Positions 10,342 to 19,890 are shown, counted from the stretch's first letter. The stretch: DNA of 64,000 nucleotides from an uncultured Flavobacteriaceae bacterium (GCA_943842245.1 CALTAJ010000002.1:186001-250000), one strand, 5' to 3'. Notes: generated from the sequence alone by a model not told the origin. Made by a program: numbers and translations.

Positions 10342-11132
10342 TGCTAATCAATGAAATAAAATCATTTTTAGACCAAAAAGCATCTGCTTATGAAAATATT
10401 AATTTCTTAGATAAAGATCCGATTAGTATACCACATCGCTTTAATAAAAAAGAAGATATTGAAATATCAGGATTTTTAGTTGCTACCATCTCCTGGGGAA
10501 ATCGGATTAGTATATTAAATAGTGGTCACCGAATGATGCAACTTATGGGAAATGATCCTTATAATTTTATTATTTCACATTCCAATAAAGATTTAGAACA
10601 ACTTTCATCATTTGTTCATAGGACTTTTAAAGGTTCAGACTTCATTTATTTCGTAAGAGCTTTAAAGCATCTCTATTTAAATCATGGAGGACTTGAATTT
10701 ACTTTTTCACAAAAATTAGATTTAGAGAGAATGGATAAAAATATAAATAATTTTAAAAAATTATTTTTTGAATTACCTCACGAAAAAAGAATTGAAAAAC
10801 ATGTTTCAGACCCCTTGAAAGGATCTGCAGCAAAACGCTTAAATATGTATTTACGATGGATGGTTAGACCGGCAAAAAACAACGTTGACTTTGGTATTTG
10901 GAATCGAATCAAGCCTTCTCAACTATCCTGCCCGCTTGATATACATAGTGGAAATGCTGCACGAAGCTTAGGGCTAATAAAACGAAAGCAAAATGATCAA
11001 AAAGCTCTAGTTGAATTAGATGAAAGATTAAGGGAGTTTGATCCTAATGATCCAGTGAAATATGATTTTGCTTTATTTGGTCTTGGAGTAAACGAAAAGT
11101 TTAATAATAACGATTTAAATAAGATTGTATAG
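10341..11132 (+). CDS. TIGR02757 family protein (DUF2400)
   Basis: This 263-residue protein starts on the last base of the ABC ATPase stop, implying translational coupling. It has PISIPHRFNKKEDIEISGFLVATISWGNR at the N-terminus, WMVRPAKNNVDFGIWNRI in the middle and DPVKYDFALFGLGV at the C-terminus, the hallmarks of TIGR02757. The family looks like a divergent HhH base-excision glycosylase, but no activity is established. Function unknown; family confidence high. Confidence 0.85.
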   Translation: MLINEIKSFLDQKASAYENINFLDKDPISIPHRFNKKEDIEISGFLVATISWGNRISILNSGHRMMQLMGNDPYNFIISHSNKDLEQLSSFVHRTFKGSDFIYFVRALKHLYLNHGGLEFTFSQKLDLERMDKNINNFKKLFFELPHEKRIEKHVSDPLKGSAAKRLNMYLRWMVRPAKNNVDFGIWNRIKPSQLSCPLDIHSGNAARSLGLIKRKQNDQKALVELDERLREFDPNDPVKYDFALFGLGVNEKFNNNDLNKIV

Positions 11133-11171
11133 CTTCTTTGAGTAAGTTATCTTTAAATTAAAATCTATTAA

Positions 11172-12392
11172 ATGCTTAAAAAGCTTTTTAAAAATCTTGG
11201 CCCTGGTCCACTAATTGCTGCAGCATTCATTGGTCCTGGAACAGTCACACTTTGTACTCTAGCGGGTATAAAATTTGGAATGTCTCTTTTATGGACTTTA
11301 CTGATTGCTGTCTTAGCATCCATAACACTACAATCAATGGCAGTAAAAATTGGCATAATTGGAAAAAAAAGTATAACAGAAGCCCTAAAACATGAAATTA
11401 GTAATCCAGTAATTAAATACATTATAATTACTTTAATTTTTATGACTATTTTAATAGGAAATACAGCTTATGAGGCAGGAAATATTAGTGGAGCAGTTAT
11501 GGGTCTAGAAACATTATTTGGACAAATAAAAATAGATTTCAAAGACTTCTCATTAAATATCCACGCTATTATAATTGGCTTATTAGCTGGAGCACTCTTG
11601 TGGATCGGAAAATATAGGATTATAGAAAGATGTCTTATTGGACTTGTAATTATAATGAGTATAGCTTTTCTTTTTACAGCTATAGCCACCAGACCCTCCC
11701 TTTTGAGTGTTTTGTCTGGATTATTAAGCTTTAAGGCTCCAGCTGGAAGCTTACTAACAATTATTGGCTTAGTTGGAACAACTATAGTTCCCTATAATCT
11801 TTTTTTACATGCTGAATTAGTTAAAGAAAAATGGAATGATAAAGGTGATCTGAAATTTGCCTTAAAAGATTTGATAATAGCCTTAGGTCTCGGAGGATTG
11901 ATTTCCTTAAGCATCGTTATCACTGCTTCAAGTATAAATGCAACTGATATCAATACTGTTGGTGATTTGGCTTTAGGTTTAGAGTCTGTATTTGGCACTT
12001 TTTCAAGACAATTTCTAGCTATTGGACTTTTTGCAGCAGGAATCACAAGTACCATTACTGCTCCTTTAGCTGCTGCCTATGTTGTTTGTGGATGTTTTGG
12101 CCTATCTACTAATCTCCAATCTAACTATTTTAAGTTTATTTGGCTATCGATTATTTTGTTTGGTGTTTTTTTTTCTGCAACAGGCTTAAAACTAATCACA
12201 ATTATTCAGTTTGCTCAAATTACAAATGGAGTTTTACTTCCTATTATGGTAGGCTTATTGCTTTGGATGATGAATAAGTCAAGTTTATTAGGAAATTTTA
12301 AAAACAATAATTTACAAAATGCTATTGGATTTATAATTATTGTAGTATCACTATTCTTAAGCTTAAGAACCTTATTTTTAATATTCCAATGA
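11172..12392 (+). CDS. NRAMP-family divalent metal transporter
   Basis: This 406-residue polytopic membrane protein begins LGPGPLIAAAFIGPGTVTL, close to the NRAMP TM1 signature DPGN, but here the metal-binding Asp and Asn are replaced (G-P-G-T). About 11 hydrophobic spans follow, with VPYNLFLHA matching the TM6 region. Altered TM1 signatures occur in NRAMP-related transporters not specialised for Mn/Fe. The last 4 nt overlap pxpA, so the transporter belongs to the 5-oxoprolinase operon; import of 5-oxoproline or a related substrate is an inference from this context. Confidence 0.85.
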   Translation: MLKKLFKNLGPGPLIAAAFIGPGTVTLCTLAGIKFGMSLLWTLLIAVLASITLQSMAVKIGIIGKKSITEALKHEISNPVIKYIIITLIFMTILIGNTAYEAGNISGAVMGLETLFGQIKIDFKDFSLNIHAIIIGLLAGALLWIGKYRIIERCLIGLVIIMSIAFLFTAIATRPSLLSVLSGLLSFKAPAGSLLTIIGLVGTTIVPYNLFLHAELVKEKWNDKGDLKFALKDLIIALGLGGLISLSIVITASSINATDINTVGDLALGLESVFGTFSRQFLAIGLFAAGITSTITAPLAAAYVVCGCFGLSTNLQSNYFKFIWLSIILFGVFFSATGLKLITIIQFAQITNGVLLPIMVGLLLWMMNKSSLLGNFKNNNLQNAIGFIIIVVSLFLSLRTLFLIFQ

Positions 12393-13114
12393 AGAATTTT
12401 GATATCAATTTAGATGTAGGTGAAGGCTGTCTAATAGAAAATGATCTTATGCCCTTAATTCAATCATGTAATATAGCATGTGGAGGACATGCGGGGAGCG
12501 ATATTGAAATCATGAAATGTATTTCTTTAGCAAAAATACATCAAGTAAAAATAGGAGCACATCCCTCCTATCCAGATAAAGAAAATTTTGGAAGAAAATC
12601 TATGCGGATTGATGAAAAATCTTTATCAATAAGTTTAGAAAATCAATTGAATCGCTTTATAAGACATTTAAGAAGCCTGAAAGATCTTCATCATATTAAA
12701 CCCCATGGAGCACTTTACAATGATTGTGTTAAAGATAAAACAATTGCAAAAATATTTATAAATGTTGTGCTTAAGTGTTGTCCAGAAGTTATAGTCTTCA
12801 CTCTGCCTGAAAGTGAATTGGAAAGACAGGCAAAAAAGAAAGGAGTCAAAGTATGGAGGGAGGCATTTTTAGATCGTGGCTACAAAGAAAACGGACAACT
12901 TCAAGGAAGAGAAAAACCAGGAGCAATAGTAAGCGATGTTAATGTAATGTATTCTCAATTAAAGAGCTTAATTAACAAAAATAAATTACAAACTATAAAA
13001 GGGGATTGGATTTCTATAAAAGCAGACACAATATGCTTTCATGGGGATCATCCGAATGTACTTTATAATATTCAAGAGCTTCTTAAATTTTATAAGATTA
13101 AAAATAATTTATGA
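12389..13114 (+). CDS. pxpA: 5-oxoprolinase subunit A (LamB/YcsF family)
   Basis: PxpA, PxpB and PxpC together hydrolyse 5-oxoproline to glutamate with ATP. This 241-residue protein opens with FDINLDVGEGC (the family has DLNxDxGE), then NIACGGHAGS, IGAHPSYPD, IKPHGALYND and a C-terminal CFHGDHPN, all conserved LamB/YcsF motifs. It overlaps the transporter stop by 4 nt (ATGA) and pxpB by 4 nt, indicating one tightly coupled operon. Confidence 0.94.
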   Translation: MKNFDINLDVGEGCLIENDLMPLIQSCNIACGGHAGSDIEIMKCISLAKIHQVKIGAHPSYPDKENFGRKSMRIDEKSLSISLENQLNRFIRHLRSLKDLHHIKPHGALYNDCVKDKTIAKIFINVVLKCCPEVIVFTLPESELERQAKKKGVKVWREAFLDRGYKENGQLQGREKPGAIVSDVNVMYSQLKSLINKNKLQTIKGDWISIKADTICFHGDHPNVLYNIQELLKFYKIKNNL

Positions 13115-13830
13115 GTACTAAATTATTTAGGATTATCCCTTTGAATCCTACAGCTCTATTGATTGAATATAATCAGCAACCTTCCAAAGTGTTATTGGAA
13201 AAATTACTTTCATTTAAACTACTTGTTGAAAAGCAAGCTAAGGTCACGCGTTGTGTGATGGGTTACCAGTCTTTGATAATTCATTTGAATGAAGAAATTA
13301 AAAATCTAAGTTGGTGGAAAAATCATTTAAATGAGCTACAAATTCAAATTAAAAAGGTAAAGTTAAATAAAGCTAAACTATGGAAGATTCCGGTTTGTTA
13401 TGATAATAAATACGCTCCCGACATTATTTCTTTGTCCAAGGCACTAAAATTAGAAATTGAGGAACTAATTAGCATCCACACTCAAACAAAATATAGAATA
13501 TATTTTCTTGGTTTTCTACCTGGATTTCTTTATCTAGAAGGACTGAATAAGCGCTTACATTTTCCAAGAAAGGAGAATCCTATATTAAATGTTCCTAAAG
13601 GAGCAGTTGGAATTGGAGGAAAACAAACAGGTATTTATCCCAATTTAAGTCCTGGTGGATGGCATTTGATTGGTAATACCCCTCTTACACTTTTTGACAT
13701 TAAACAAAATCCTCCTTGTTTTGCTTCTCCTGGAGATTGGGTATCTTTTACGTCAATTGATCAAAAGACTTATCAAGACTTAGAGAAAAAAATCAAAAAA
13801 GATAAATTTAAATTCATGCCACATGATTGA
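13111..13830 (+). CDS. pxpB: 5-oxoprolinase subunit B
   Basis: This 239-residue protein is the KipI-like subunit. The first ~80 residues form the N-terminal KipI domain. The cyclophilin-like C-terminal domain shows IPVCYDNKYAPD, FLGFLPGFLYLEG, PRKENPILNVPKGAVGIGGKQTGIYP and SPGGWHLIGNTPL, the conserved carboxyltransferase-like core. It overlaps pxpC by 8 nt and works with PxpC as the B-C complex. Confidence 0.93.
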   Translation: MSTKLFRIIPLNPTALLIEYNQQPSKVLLEKLLSFKLLVEKQAKVTRCVMGYQSLIIHLNEEIKNLSWWKNHLNELQIQIKKVKLNKAKLWKIPVCYDNKYAPDIISLSKALKLEIEELISIHTQTKYRIYFLGFLPGFLYLEGLNKRLHFPRKENPILNVPKGAVGIGGKQTGIYPNLSPGGWHLIGNTPLTLFDIKQNPPCFASPGDWVSFTSIDQKTYQDLEKKIKKDKFKFMPHD

Positions 13831-14677
13831 AGTTATAAGGCATGGATTCTACACTAGCGTTCAAGATAAGGGTCGATTTAATTATGAATCCTATGGGGTT
13901 CCACTATCTGGAGCTCTCGATCAACAGTCATTTAGAATGGCTAATCGGATTTTAAATAATAATCCTAAGGCTGCAGCTATAGAAATTACTATTAAAGGAC
14001 CTAAGATTCGTTTTCATCAAAAGACATTTATAACCTTAACAGGAGCAAAAATTGAGGCAAAGATCAATGGATTAAAAATTAATAATTATATCCCAATTCA
14101 AGTTTTAGAAGGTGATATTTTAGAAATGGGGATTACCAAAAATGGCTGTCGAACATACTTAGGTGTTGCTGGTGGTATCAAAACAGAAAAAGTGATGGGA
14201 AGTCGAAGTCAATTTCATGGGCTAACTCGCGAAGATCGAATATGTAAAAAAATGTTATTACCTATTGGGAATTCAAATTTTGTCCCCTTGAAACGAGCAC
14301 GTATAAGTTTGCCCATACGAGATTATTCAAAAAAGGAAATTGAAGTTTATCCAGGTCCTGAATTTGATCAATTAACTCAAGTCCAAAAAAAAAATCTTTT
14401 AAATTCTTCATTTAGCCTTTCAAATTTAAATAATCGCATGGCTTTTCGTCTAAAAGAAAAATTAAAAAATGAATTGCCTCAAATATGGACAGCTCCAGTA
14501 ATACCTGGAACTATGCAATGCACTCCACAAGGAAGTTTGATTATATTAATGCGAGATGCTCAAGTTACAGGCGGATATCCTCGAATTCTTCAACTAAATA
14601 ATAAGGGTATAAATTTCTTATCACAAAAAAAAACTGAAGATAAACTTTACTTTAAATTGCTTTCAAGAATAGAATAA
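13823..14677 (+). CDS. pxpC: 5-oxoprolinase subunit C
   Basis: This 284-residue protein has the KipA/AHS2 carboxyltransferase-like fold: TSVQDKGRFNYESYGVPLSGALD at the N-terminus, LGVAGGI in the middle, PGPEFDQLT and the late RDAQVTGGYPRILQL motif. It completes the 5-oxoprolinase complex and ends the operon. No strong terminator hairpin was seen in the 59 nt before the next gene. Confidence 0.92.
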   Translation: MIEVIRHGFYTSVQDKGRFNYESYGVPLSGALDQQSFRMANRILNNNPKAAAIEITIKGPKIRFHQKTFITLTGAKIEAKINGLKINNYIPIQVLEGDILEMGITKNGCRTYLGVAGGIKTEKVMGSRSQFHGLTREDRICKKMLLPIGNSNFVPLKRARISLPIRDYSKKEIEVYPGPEFDQLTQVQKKNLLNSSFSLSNLNNRMAFRLKEKLKNELPQIWTAPVIPGTMQCTPQGSLIILMRDAQVTGGYPRILQLNNKGINFLSQKKTEDKLYFKLLSRIE

Positions 14678-14736
14678 AAATTTAAGTACTCTCAGTTAAA
14701 AAATTGTTTCTTATTTTTGCTAGGATTTTATTGTAG

Positions 14737-15993
14737 ATGAAAATACTCTTAAAAAATGCTACCATTATTAACGAAAAGAGCTCTTTTCATAACCAAAAAT
14801 TAGATTTACTTATAGTTGATGGGATTTTAAGTAAAATCGAAAACAACATTGATTCAGAAGCCGATAAAATAATTGAATTAATTGATCTTCATGTTTCGTC
14901 TGGTTGGTTTGATCCAAACGTTTCTTTTGGTGAGCCCGGATTTGAAGAACGCGAAACATTAAAAAATGGTTTGTTTACCGCTGCTAAAAGTGGATTTACA
15001 CATGTTTTATTAAACCCCAATACAGAACCTGTTTTATCCACTCATGCCGATGTAAGTTATTTAATTCAAAGTACAGATTCCAACACCACTAAACTCCATG
15101 TGAGTGCTTCGCTATCAAAAAATTCAGAAGGGAAACAAATGGCCTCTTTGTATGATATGCATAAGGCCGGTTCTAGGGCTTATGGAGACTTTAATTTACC
15201 TGTAAAAAACTCAAATCTTTTGAGGATTGCATTAGATTATGTTCAGAGTTTTGATGGAATTATCCAGGCTTATCCTATAGATTTAAGATTAAATAATAAT
15301 GGGCAAATCCATGAAGGTATAGTAAGTACTAACTTAGGACTAAAAGGTATTCCATATATTGCAGAAACAGCTCCCTTGTCACGTGATCTTCAACTTTTGG
15401 AATATACTCAAGGTAAATTACACATACCTTATATTTCATGTGCATCTAGTGTAAACTTAATCAGATTGGCCAAAAAAAAGGGGCTCAATGTCAGTTGTAG
15501 TGTTGGAATTGCTCATTTATTATACACTGATGAAGAACTAATAGATTTTGATACTAATTACAAAATACACCCCCCTATCCGAAGTATAGAAGATCAAAAA
15601 GCATTACGTCAAGGTCTTTTGGATGGAACAATAGATATGGTTACAAGTCTACATCAACCCATTAATACTGAATTAAAAGATTTAGACTTTGTTAGTTCAG
15701 AACCAGGAAGCATTGGACTTGAAGCTGCTTTTAAGGTTCTTCAGAATCAATTTCCACTAGAAAAAGTCATTTCGTTTTTAACTCGTGGGAAAAAGCGCTT
15801 TGGGATTGAAGAAAATAGCTTTAAATTAGGTTCTTCGGCAGACTTTACACTATTTACACCCAATGGTAGTGGCAACTTTGGTATTGATGAACTTTTTTCA
15901 ACTTCCAAAAACTGTATGTTTATTGGAGCTCCAATTAAAGGTAATGTTTATGGTTGTATTCGTAACGATAAGTTTCAACTTAACAGTATATAA
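14737..15993 (+). CDS. Dihydroorotase-like amidohydrolase lacking metal ligands
   Basis: This 418-residue protein has dihydroorotase layout: an N-terminal composite domain, a barrel and a C-terminal SADFTLFTPN segment. Active dihydroorotases carry DxHxHxRxPG; here the same place reads FDPNVSFGEPGFEE, so both metal-binding histidines and the substrate arginine are replaced. It is therefore probably an inactive PyrC paralogue, as in the PyrC' proteins that scaffold aspartate transcarbamoylase in other bacteria; this role is inference. A TATTTTTG box is 17 nt upstream. The esterase gene follows after 6 nt. Confidence 0.85.
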   Translation: MKILLKNATIINEKSSFHNQKLDLLIVDGILSKIENNIDSEADKIIELIDLHVSSGWFDPNVSFGEPGFEERETLKNGLFTAAKSGFTHVLLNPNTEPVLSTHADVSYLIQSTDSNTTKLHVSASLSKNSEGKQMASLYDMHKAGSRAYGDFNLPVKNSNLLRIALDYVQSFDGIIQAYPIDLRLNNNGQIHEGIVSTNLGLKGIPYIAETAPLSRDLQLLEYTQGKLHIPYISCASSVNLIRLAKKKGLNVSCSVGIAHLLYTDEELIDFDTNYKIHPPIRSIEDQKALRQGLLDGTIDMVTSLHQPINTELKDLDFVSSEPGSIGLEAAFKVLQNQFPLEKVISFLTRGKKRFGIEENSFKLGSSADFTLFTPNGSGNFGIDELFSTSKNCMFIGAPIKGNVYGCIRNDKFQLNSI

Positions 15994-15999
15994 AATATA

Positions 16000-16629
16000 A
16001 TGTTAGAATACAGAATTCGTAAAGCAGAAAATAATCTAGCACAAAGTCCCGTTATGTTTTTAATTCACGGTTATGGGAGTAATTCTGAAGACTTATTCTC
16101 TTTTGCACCACATCTGCCTAAAAGTCATACCATCATTGCTTTACAAGCTCCCTTATTGTTAGTACATGGAAGTTATGCATGGTATCAACTTTATCCCAAA
16201 GAAGATGGCTCATTAGAAGCAAAATTAAATGAAGCTCAAGATGCACTAGATTTAATAATAAAAAATATTGAACTATTAGTTAACAAATATAATCTTAATT
16301 CATTAGATTTAAGTGTATTAGGATTTAGTCAAGGGGCAATGCTAAGTTGGGCTTTAGGATATAGTAAACCCAATAAAGTACGTCGCATTATAGCACTCAG
16401 TGGCTTGATCCATGAGAGTATAGATACTTCCAAATCTCCCGAATTTGTCGCGTACGCAGCGCATGGAATCAACGATATTGTAATTTCTGTAGAAATGGCT
16501 CGCAAATCAGTTTTACCTCTTAGCAAAAAATACAATGAAATAGAATATTATGAATTCAATGACGGCCATAATGTTTCTAATGAAAACTTTTCAAAAATGT
16601 TAGCCTGGCTAGAAAAAACAAATTTATAA
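16000..16629 (+). CDS. Phospholipase/carboxylesterase-family alpha/beta hydrolase
   Basis: This 209-residue protein is of the short esterase (YpfH/LysophospholipaseA2-like) type. It has LIHGYGSNSEDL (oxyanion loop), the nucleophile elbow GFSQGAMLSW, an acid candidate in HGINDIV and the catalytic His in DGHNVS. No signal peptide, so it is cytoplasmic. It is downstream of the dihydroorotase-like gene and its end overlaps the convergent next gene by 6 nt. Confidence 0.88.
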   Translation: MLEYRIRKAENNLAQSPVMFLIHGYGSNSEDLFSFAPHLPKSHTIIALQAPLLLVHGSYAWYQLYPKEDGSLEAKLNEAQDALDLIIKNIELLVNKYNLNSLDLSVLGFSQGAMLSWALGYSKPNKVRRIIALSGLIHESIDTSKSPEFVAYAAHGINDIVISVEMARKSVLPLSKKYNEIEYYEFNDGHNVSNENFSKMLAWLEKTNL

Positions 16630-17097
16630 TGGTTTTACAAATGATTTTATTTTTTTTAAATCATAGCCATCACTATTATTCTCTTTAAATTCTAAAATAG
16701 CTTGCCCCCAGCTTATATTTGATTGAAAACCAATCAGTATCCAATATTGATTTACAACTCTAATCTGATCAATCAGAAAACGTTCGTTAGGAAGTTTTAT
16801 AATATTTTTAAGGCTCCCTTTATTGTTCATGTCTAATAATAGCTTCCTCAGAGACTCTTCTTCCTTTGTAAAATCCCCTAAAATAGCTAATCTACGATTA
16901 CCTCCTAACGAAAAATAATTATTTGTCTCGCAATAAGCTTCTAGAGTTTTTAGATCTTTTTTTAACTTTTGTTTACTCTTATATTCACCCTGAATTAGTT
17001 TATCTTGATGATTGAGGATTTTATTGGTATTAAATATTTGATAAAAAAGGACAATACAAACAAATAAAAATAGATACAAGAGGATTTTAAATTTCAT
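16624..17097 (-). CDS. Membrane-anchored protein of unknown function
   Basis: This 157-residue protein has a single N-terminal hydrophobic segment (about residues 4-22, LLYLFLFVCIVLFYQIF) without an obvious cleavage site, then a basic coiled-coil-like stretch (LKKDLKTLEAY) and a mixed alpha/beta domain with GGNRRLAILGDFTKEEESL. It starts 11 nt after the MBL hydrolase gene and is probably co-transcribed with it. I do not recognise the family. Confidence 0.7.
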   Translation of the reverse strand: MKFKILLYLFLFVCIVLFYQIFNTNKILNHQDKLIQGEYKSKQKLKKDLKTLEAYCETNNYFSLGGNRRLAILGDFTKEEESLRKLLLDMNNKGSLKNIIKLPNERFLIDQIRVVNQYWILIGFQSNISWGQAILEFKENNSDGYDLKKIKSFVKPL

Positions 17098-17108
17098 AGA
17101 AGTTCATT

Positions 17109-17879
17109 TTAATTTGAATTAACAGTTAATGAATCATATGCTAAAAAAACGTTTAAAGGTAAATTAGAACTCACTTCTTTATGAAAACCCATTAAGTGAC
17201 TAATATGCGTCAAATAGCAACTTTTAGGATTTAAATTATCAATGAGCTCCAATGCTTCTTCTAAATTAAGATGGTTAGGATGGGCTTCTATTCTTAAACA
17301 ACTTAAAACAAGTACGTCTAAGTCTTTTAATTTTTCTTTTTCAGATTGACTTATTGTCTTAACGTCAGTCAAATAACAAAAATTATCAATGCGGTAACCC
17401 AAAACTGATAATTGATTATGCATCACTTCTATCGGAGTAATATTTTTTCTTTTAAATTTAAATATTTGATCAGGTTTAACAATATTAATTCCTACTGACG
17501 GAGCTCCAGGATATTTATTTTCTTTAGAAAATATATAATCAAAACGACGCGTAAAATTCTCAATAACTCTCTTACTTCCAAAAACAGGAATATCACCCTG
17601 TCGAAAGAAAAAAGGACGAATATCGTCCATCCCTGCACTATGGTCTGAATGTTCATGAGTAAAAAATATTCCATCTAACTTTTTAATTTTTTCTCTTAAC
17701 ATTTGTTGTCTAAAATCAGGGCCACAGTCAACTATAAGGTTTACTTCTTCCCATTGAATTAAGATAGAAACTCGCAAACGTTTGTCTTTATAGTCTTGAC
17801 TTAGACAAACCGGGTGATCACTTCCAATCACAGGAATACCTTGAGATGTTCCAGTACCTAAAAAAGTTACTTTTACCAT
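17109..17879 (-). CDS. MBL-fold metallo-hydrolase (PhnP-like)
   Basis: The start is placed at ATG 17879 (VKVTFLGTGTSQGIP) because the track's TTG at 17888 lies inside a TACCTTTG promoter box. The 256-residue protein has the metal motif FFTHEHSDHSAGMDD, a further metal Asp in YLTDVKTIS and a late histidine in CYLTHISHLMG. GTGTSQGIPVIG resembles PhnP-type phosphodiesterases. Substrate unknown. The box-to-ATG distance is 6 nt, so the transcript may have almost no leader. Confidence 0.88.
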   Translation of the reverse strand: MVKVTFLGTGTSQGIPVIGSDHPVCLSQDYKDKRLRVSILIQWEEVNLIVDCGPDFRQQMLREKIKKLDGIFFTHEHSDHSAGMDDIRPFFFRQGDIPVFGSKRVIENFTRRFDYIFSKENKYPGAPSVGINIVKPDQIFKFKRKNITPIEVMHNQLSVLGYRIDNFCYLTDVKTISQSEKEKLKDLDVLVLSCLRIEAHPNHLNLEEALELIDNLNPKSCYLTHISHLMGFHKEVSSNLPLNVFLAYDSLTVNSN

Positions 17880-17947
17880 GTTATTCAAAGGTAATCTTTG
17901 TCTTTTAATTCCACAATCTTTGTAGATTTGAAAAATTATTTTTACTC

Positions 17948-19378
17948 ATGACCTTAAAATTACCAGGTGAGATTGAATTAGAAAATCGACCATCCGTCGA
18001 AGCCAAAGCGCTTCGCATTAATCTTAATAAATTTATTTATGGAACTTTTGCTGAAATTGGTGCGGGTCAAGAAGTTGCTCGTCATTTCTTTCGCTCAGGC
18101 GGTGCATCTGGAACTATAGCTAAAACTATCAGTGCCTATGATAAGAATTTTAGTGATAATATTTATGGTGAGGAGGAAGACAATCGATATGTGACTGAAG
18201 CACGCCTAAATAAGATGCTTGATCATGAAATGCAACTTTTAGAAGAGCGTATCTCAAGAGAGGAAAGTCCTAATAAAATGTTCTTTACCTACGCCAATAC
18301 AGTTACAACTATAGACTTTGCTAAAAAATTTAGGGGACACGGATGGATGGGTATCCGATTTCAAGCAGACCCAAACCAGCCTTACAGTGAGATCACCTTA
18401 CATGTTAGATTTCATCAAACCGAGGCACGTCTTCAACAAGAAGTACTAGGGCTTATTGGGGTAAACCTAGTTTATGGAGCTTTTTACAAAAACGAAGAGC
18501 CTAAAAAACTATTGCGTTACCTTTATGACAATCTTGATCAAGATTCTATTGAAATTGATACTATCAACTTTAATGGACCTCTATTTAAAGATGTGGATAA
18601 CCGTTTAATGAGCTTAGAGCTTGTAAAAAATGGTATGACTGACGCTGTGATGTTTAATCCCCAGGGAAATAATATTTTACCTGCAAGAGAATTATACAAA
18701 AAGAACATCCTAACTTTAAGAGGTAGTTTTCGCCCTGTGACTAAGGTAAATATTGACATGTTTGAAAAAGCATTGGATGCATTTATTCATGAACCCGAAG
18801 TAAAAGAGCAAAAGACAGTTGTTATTTTTGAAATTACCCTGTCCAATCTCCGTGCTCAGGGAGAAATTGATGAAAAAGACTTTATGGACAGAGCCAAACT
18901 GCTTTGTTCTTTAGGTCATATGGTAATGATTTCTAACTTTAAAGAATACTATAAGTTAGTAGACTATCTCTCTCAATACACCAAAAAACAATTAGGACTA
19001 TCTATGGGAGTAAGTAATTTTGTTGAAATTTTTAACGAACAATATTACCAAGATTTAGGTGGAGGTATTCTTGAAGCTTTTGGCAAAATGTTTTATAATA
19101 ATTTAAAAGTATACCTCTACCCTATGAAAGATGATAAAGGTAACATCATTAATAGTACTAACCTCAAGTTAGACCCTCGTATGAAAGACTTTTACAAGTT
19201 CTTTAAATACAATAGTAAGGTTGTAGATATTTTTGATTTTGATGAAGAGTATCTTAATATTTTCAGTAGGAAAATTTTAGAACAAATTCGAAGTGGAGAG
19301 TCTAATTGGGAAGAACATCTTCCAGGTGGTATCGCTGAAATGATAAAACAAAACCAAATGTTTGGAATTAAGTCCTAA
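17948..19378 (+). CDS. Conserved protein of unknown function (EIGAGQEVARHFF family)
   Basis: This 476-residue cytoplasmic protein has FAEIGAGQEVARHFFRSGGASGTIAKTISAYD near the N-terminus, a sequence block I recognise from a Bacteroidetes/cyanobacterial family that carries misleading database names such as nicotinate-nucleotide adenylyltransferase. I see no nucleotidyltransferase HxGH motif and no signal peptide, so those names are not supported. A TAGATTTG box is at 17923-17930, 17 nt before the start. Function unknown. Confidence 0.75.
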   Translation: MTLKLPGEIELENRPSVEAKALRINLNKFIYGTFAEIGAGQEVARHFFRSGGASGTIAKTISAYDKNFSDNIYGEEEDNRYVTEARLNKMLDHEMQLLEERISREESPNKMFFTYANTVTTIDFAKKFRGHGWMGIRFQADPNQPYSEITLHVRFHQTEARLQQEVLGLIGVNLVYGAFYKNEEPKKLLRYLYDNLDQDSIEIDTINFNGPLFKDVDNRLMSLELVKNGMTDAVMFNPQGNNILPARELYKKNILTLRGSFRPVTKVNIDMFEKALDAFIHEPEVKEQKTVVIFEITLSNLRAQGEIDEKDFMDRAKLLCSLGHMVMISNFKEYYKLVDYLSQYTKKQLGLSMGVSNFVEIFNEQYYQDLGGGILEAFGKMFYNNLKVYLYPMKDDKGNIINSTNLKLDPRMKDFYKFFKYNSKVVDIFDFDEEYLNIFSRKILEQIRSGESNWEEHLPGGIAEMIKQNQMFGIKS

Positions 19379-19388
19379 ATCATAGAAC

Positions 19389-19841
19389 CTACTCTAATAT
19401 TTGAGAAGCGTGTTCTTTTGTTTTTACCTTATCAATAACACGAGCTACCTTACCTTCCTCATCAATAATGAAGGTCTTTCGATGTATACCCTCATATTCT
19501 TTGCCCATAAATTTTTTAAGTCCCCAAACTCCAAAAGCATTTATAACTGCCTTGTCTTGATCTGCAATTAAAGGAAATGGGAAATCAAACTTTTTTGAAA
19601 AATTACGTTGACTTTTTACTGAATCCGCACTCACTCCTAAAAGTGAATAGCCTGCATCTTGTAATTCCTTAAAATGATCTCTTAAGTCACACGCCTCAGC
19701 TGTACAGCCAGGAGTATTTGCTTTAGGGTAAAAGAAAACAATAAGCTTTTTACCAAGGTAATCCTCTAATGATTGAATATTTCCACGATCATCTGAAACT
19801 GAAAAAGCCGGTACTTTATCTCCTATTTTTAATGATGTCAT
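19389..19841 (-). CDS. bcp: Thioredoxin-dependent thiol peroxidase (BCP/PrxQ)
   Basis: This 150-residue peroxiredoxin has the catalytic motif FYPKANTPGCTAEACDLRD: the peroxidatic Cys in PGCT and a resolving Cys five residues later (CTAEAC), the classical BCP/PrxQ arrangement. It reduces hydroperoxides using thioredoxin in the cytoplasm. It is divergent from nth across 49 bp and its 3' end is 10 nt from the convergent preceding gene. Confidence 0.94.
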   Translation of the reverse strand: MTSLKIGDKVPAFSVSDDRGNIQSLEDYLGKKLIVFFYPKANTPGCTAEACDLRDHFKELQDAGYSLLGVSADSVKSQRNFSKKFDFPFPLIADQDKAVINAFGVWGLKKFMGKEYEGIHRKTFIIDEEGKVARVIDKVKTKEHASQILE

Positions 19842-19890
19842 AACTTATAATTTTTCCTAAATTACAAAAGCTATTAAGAATAAAAAAAGA

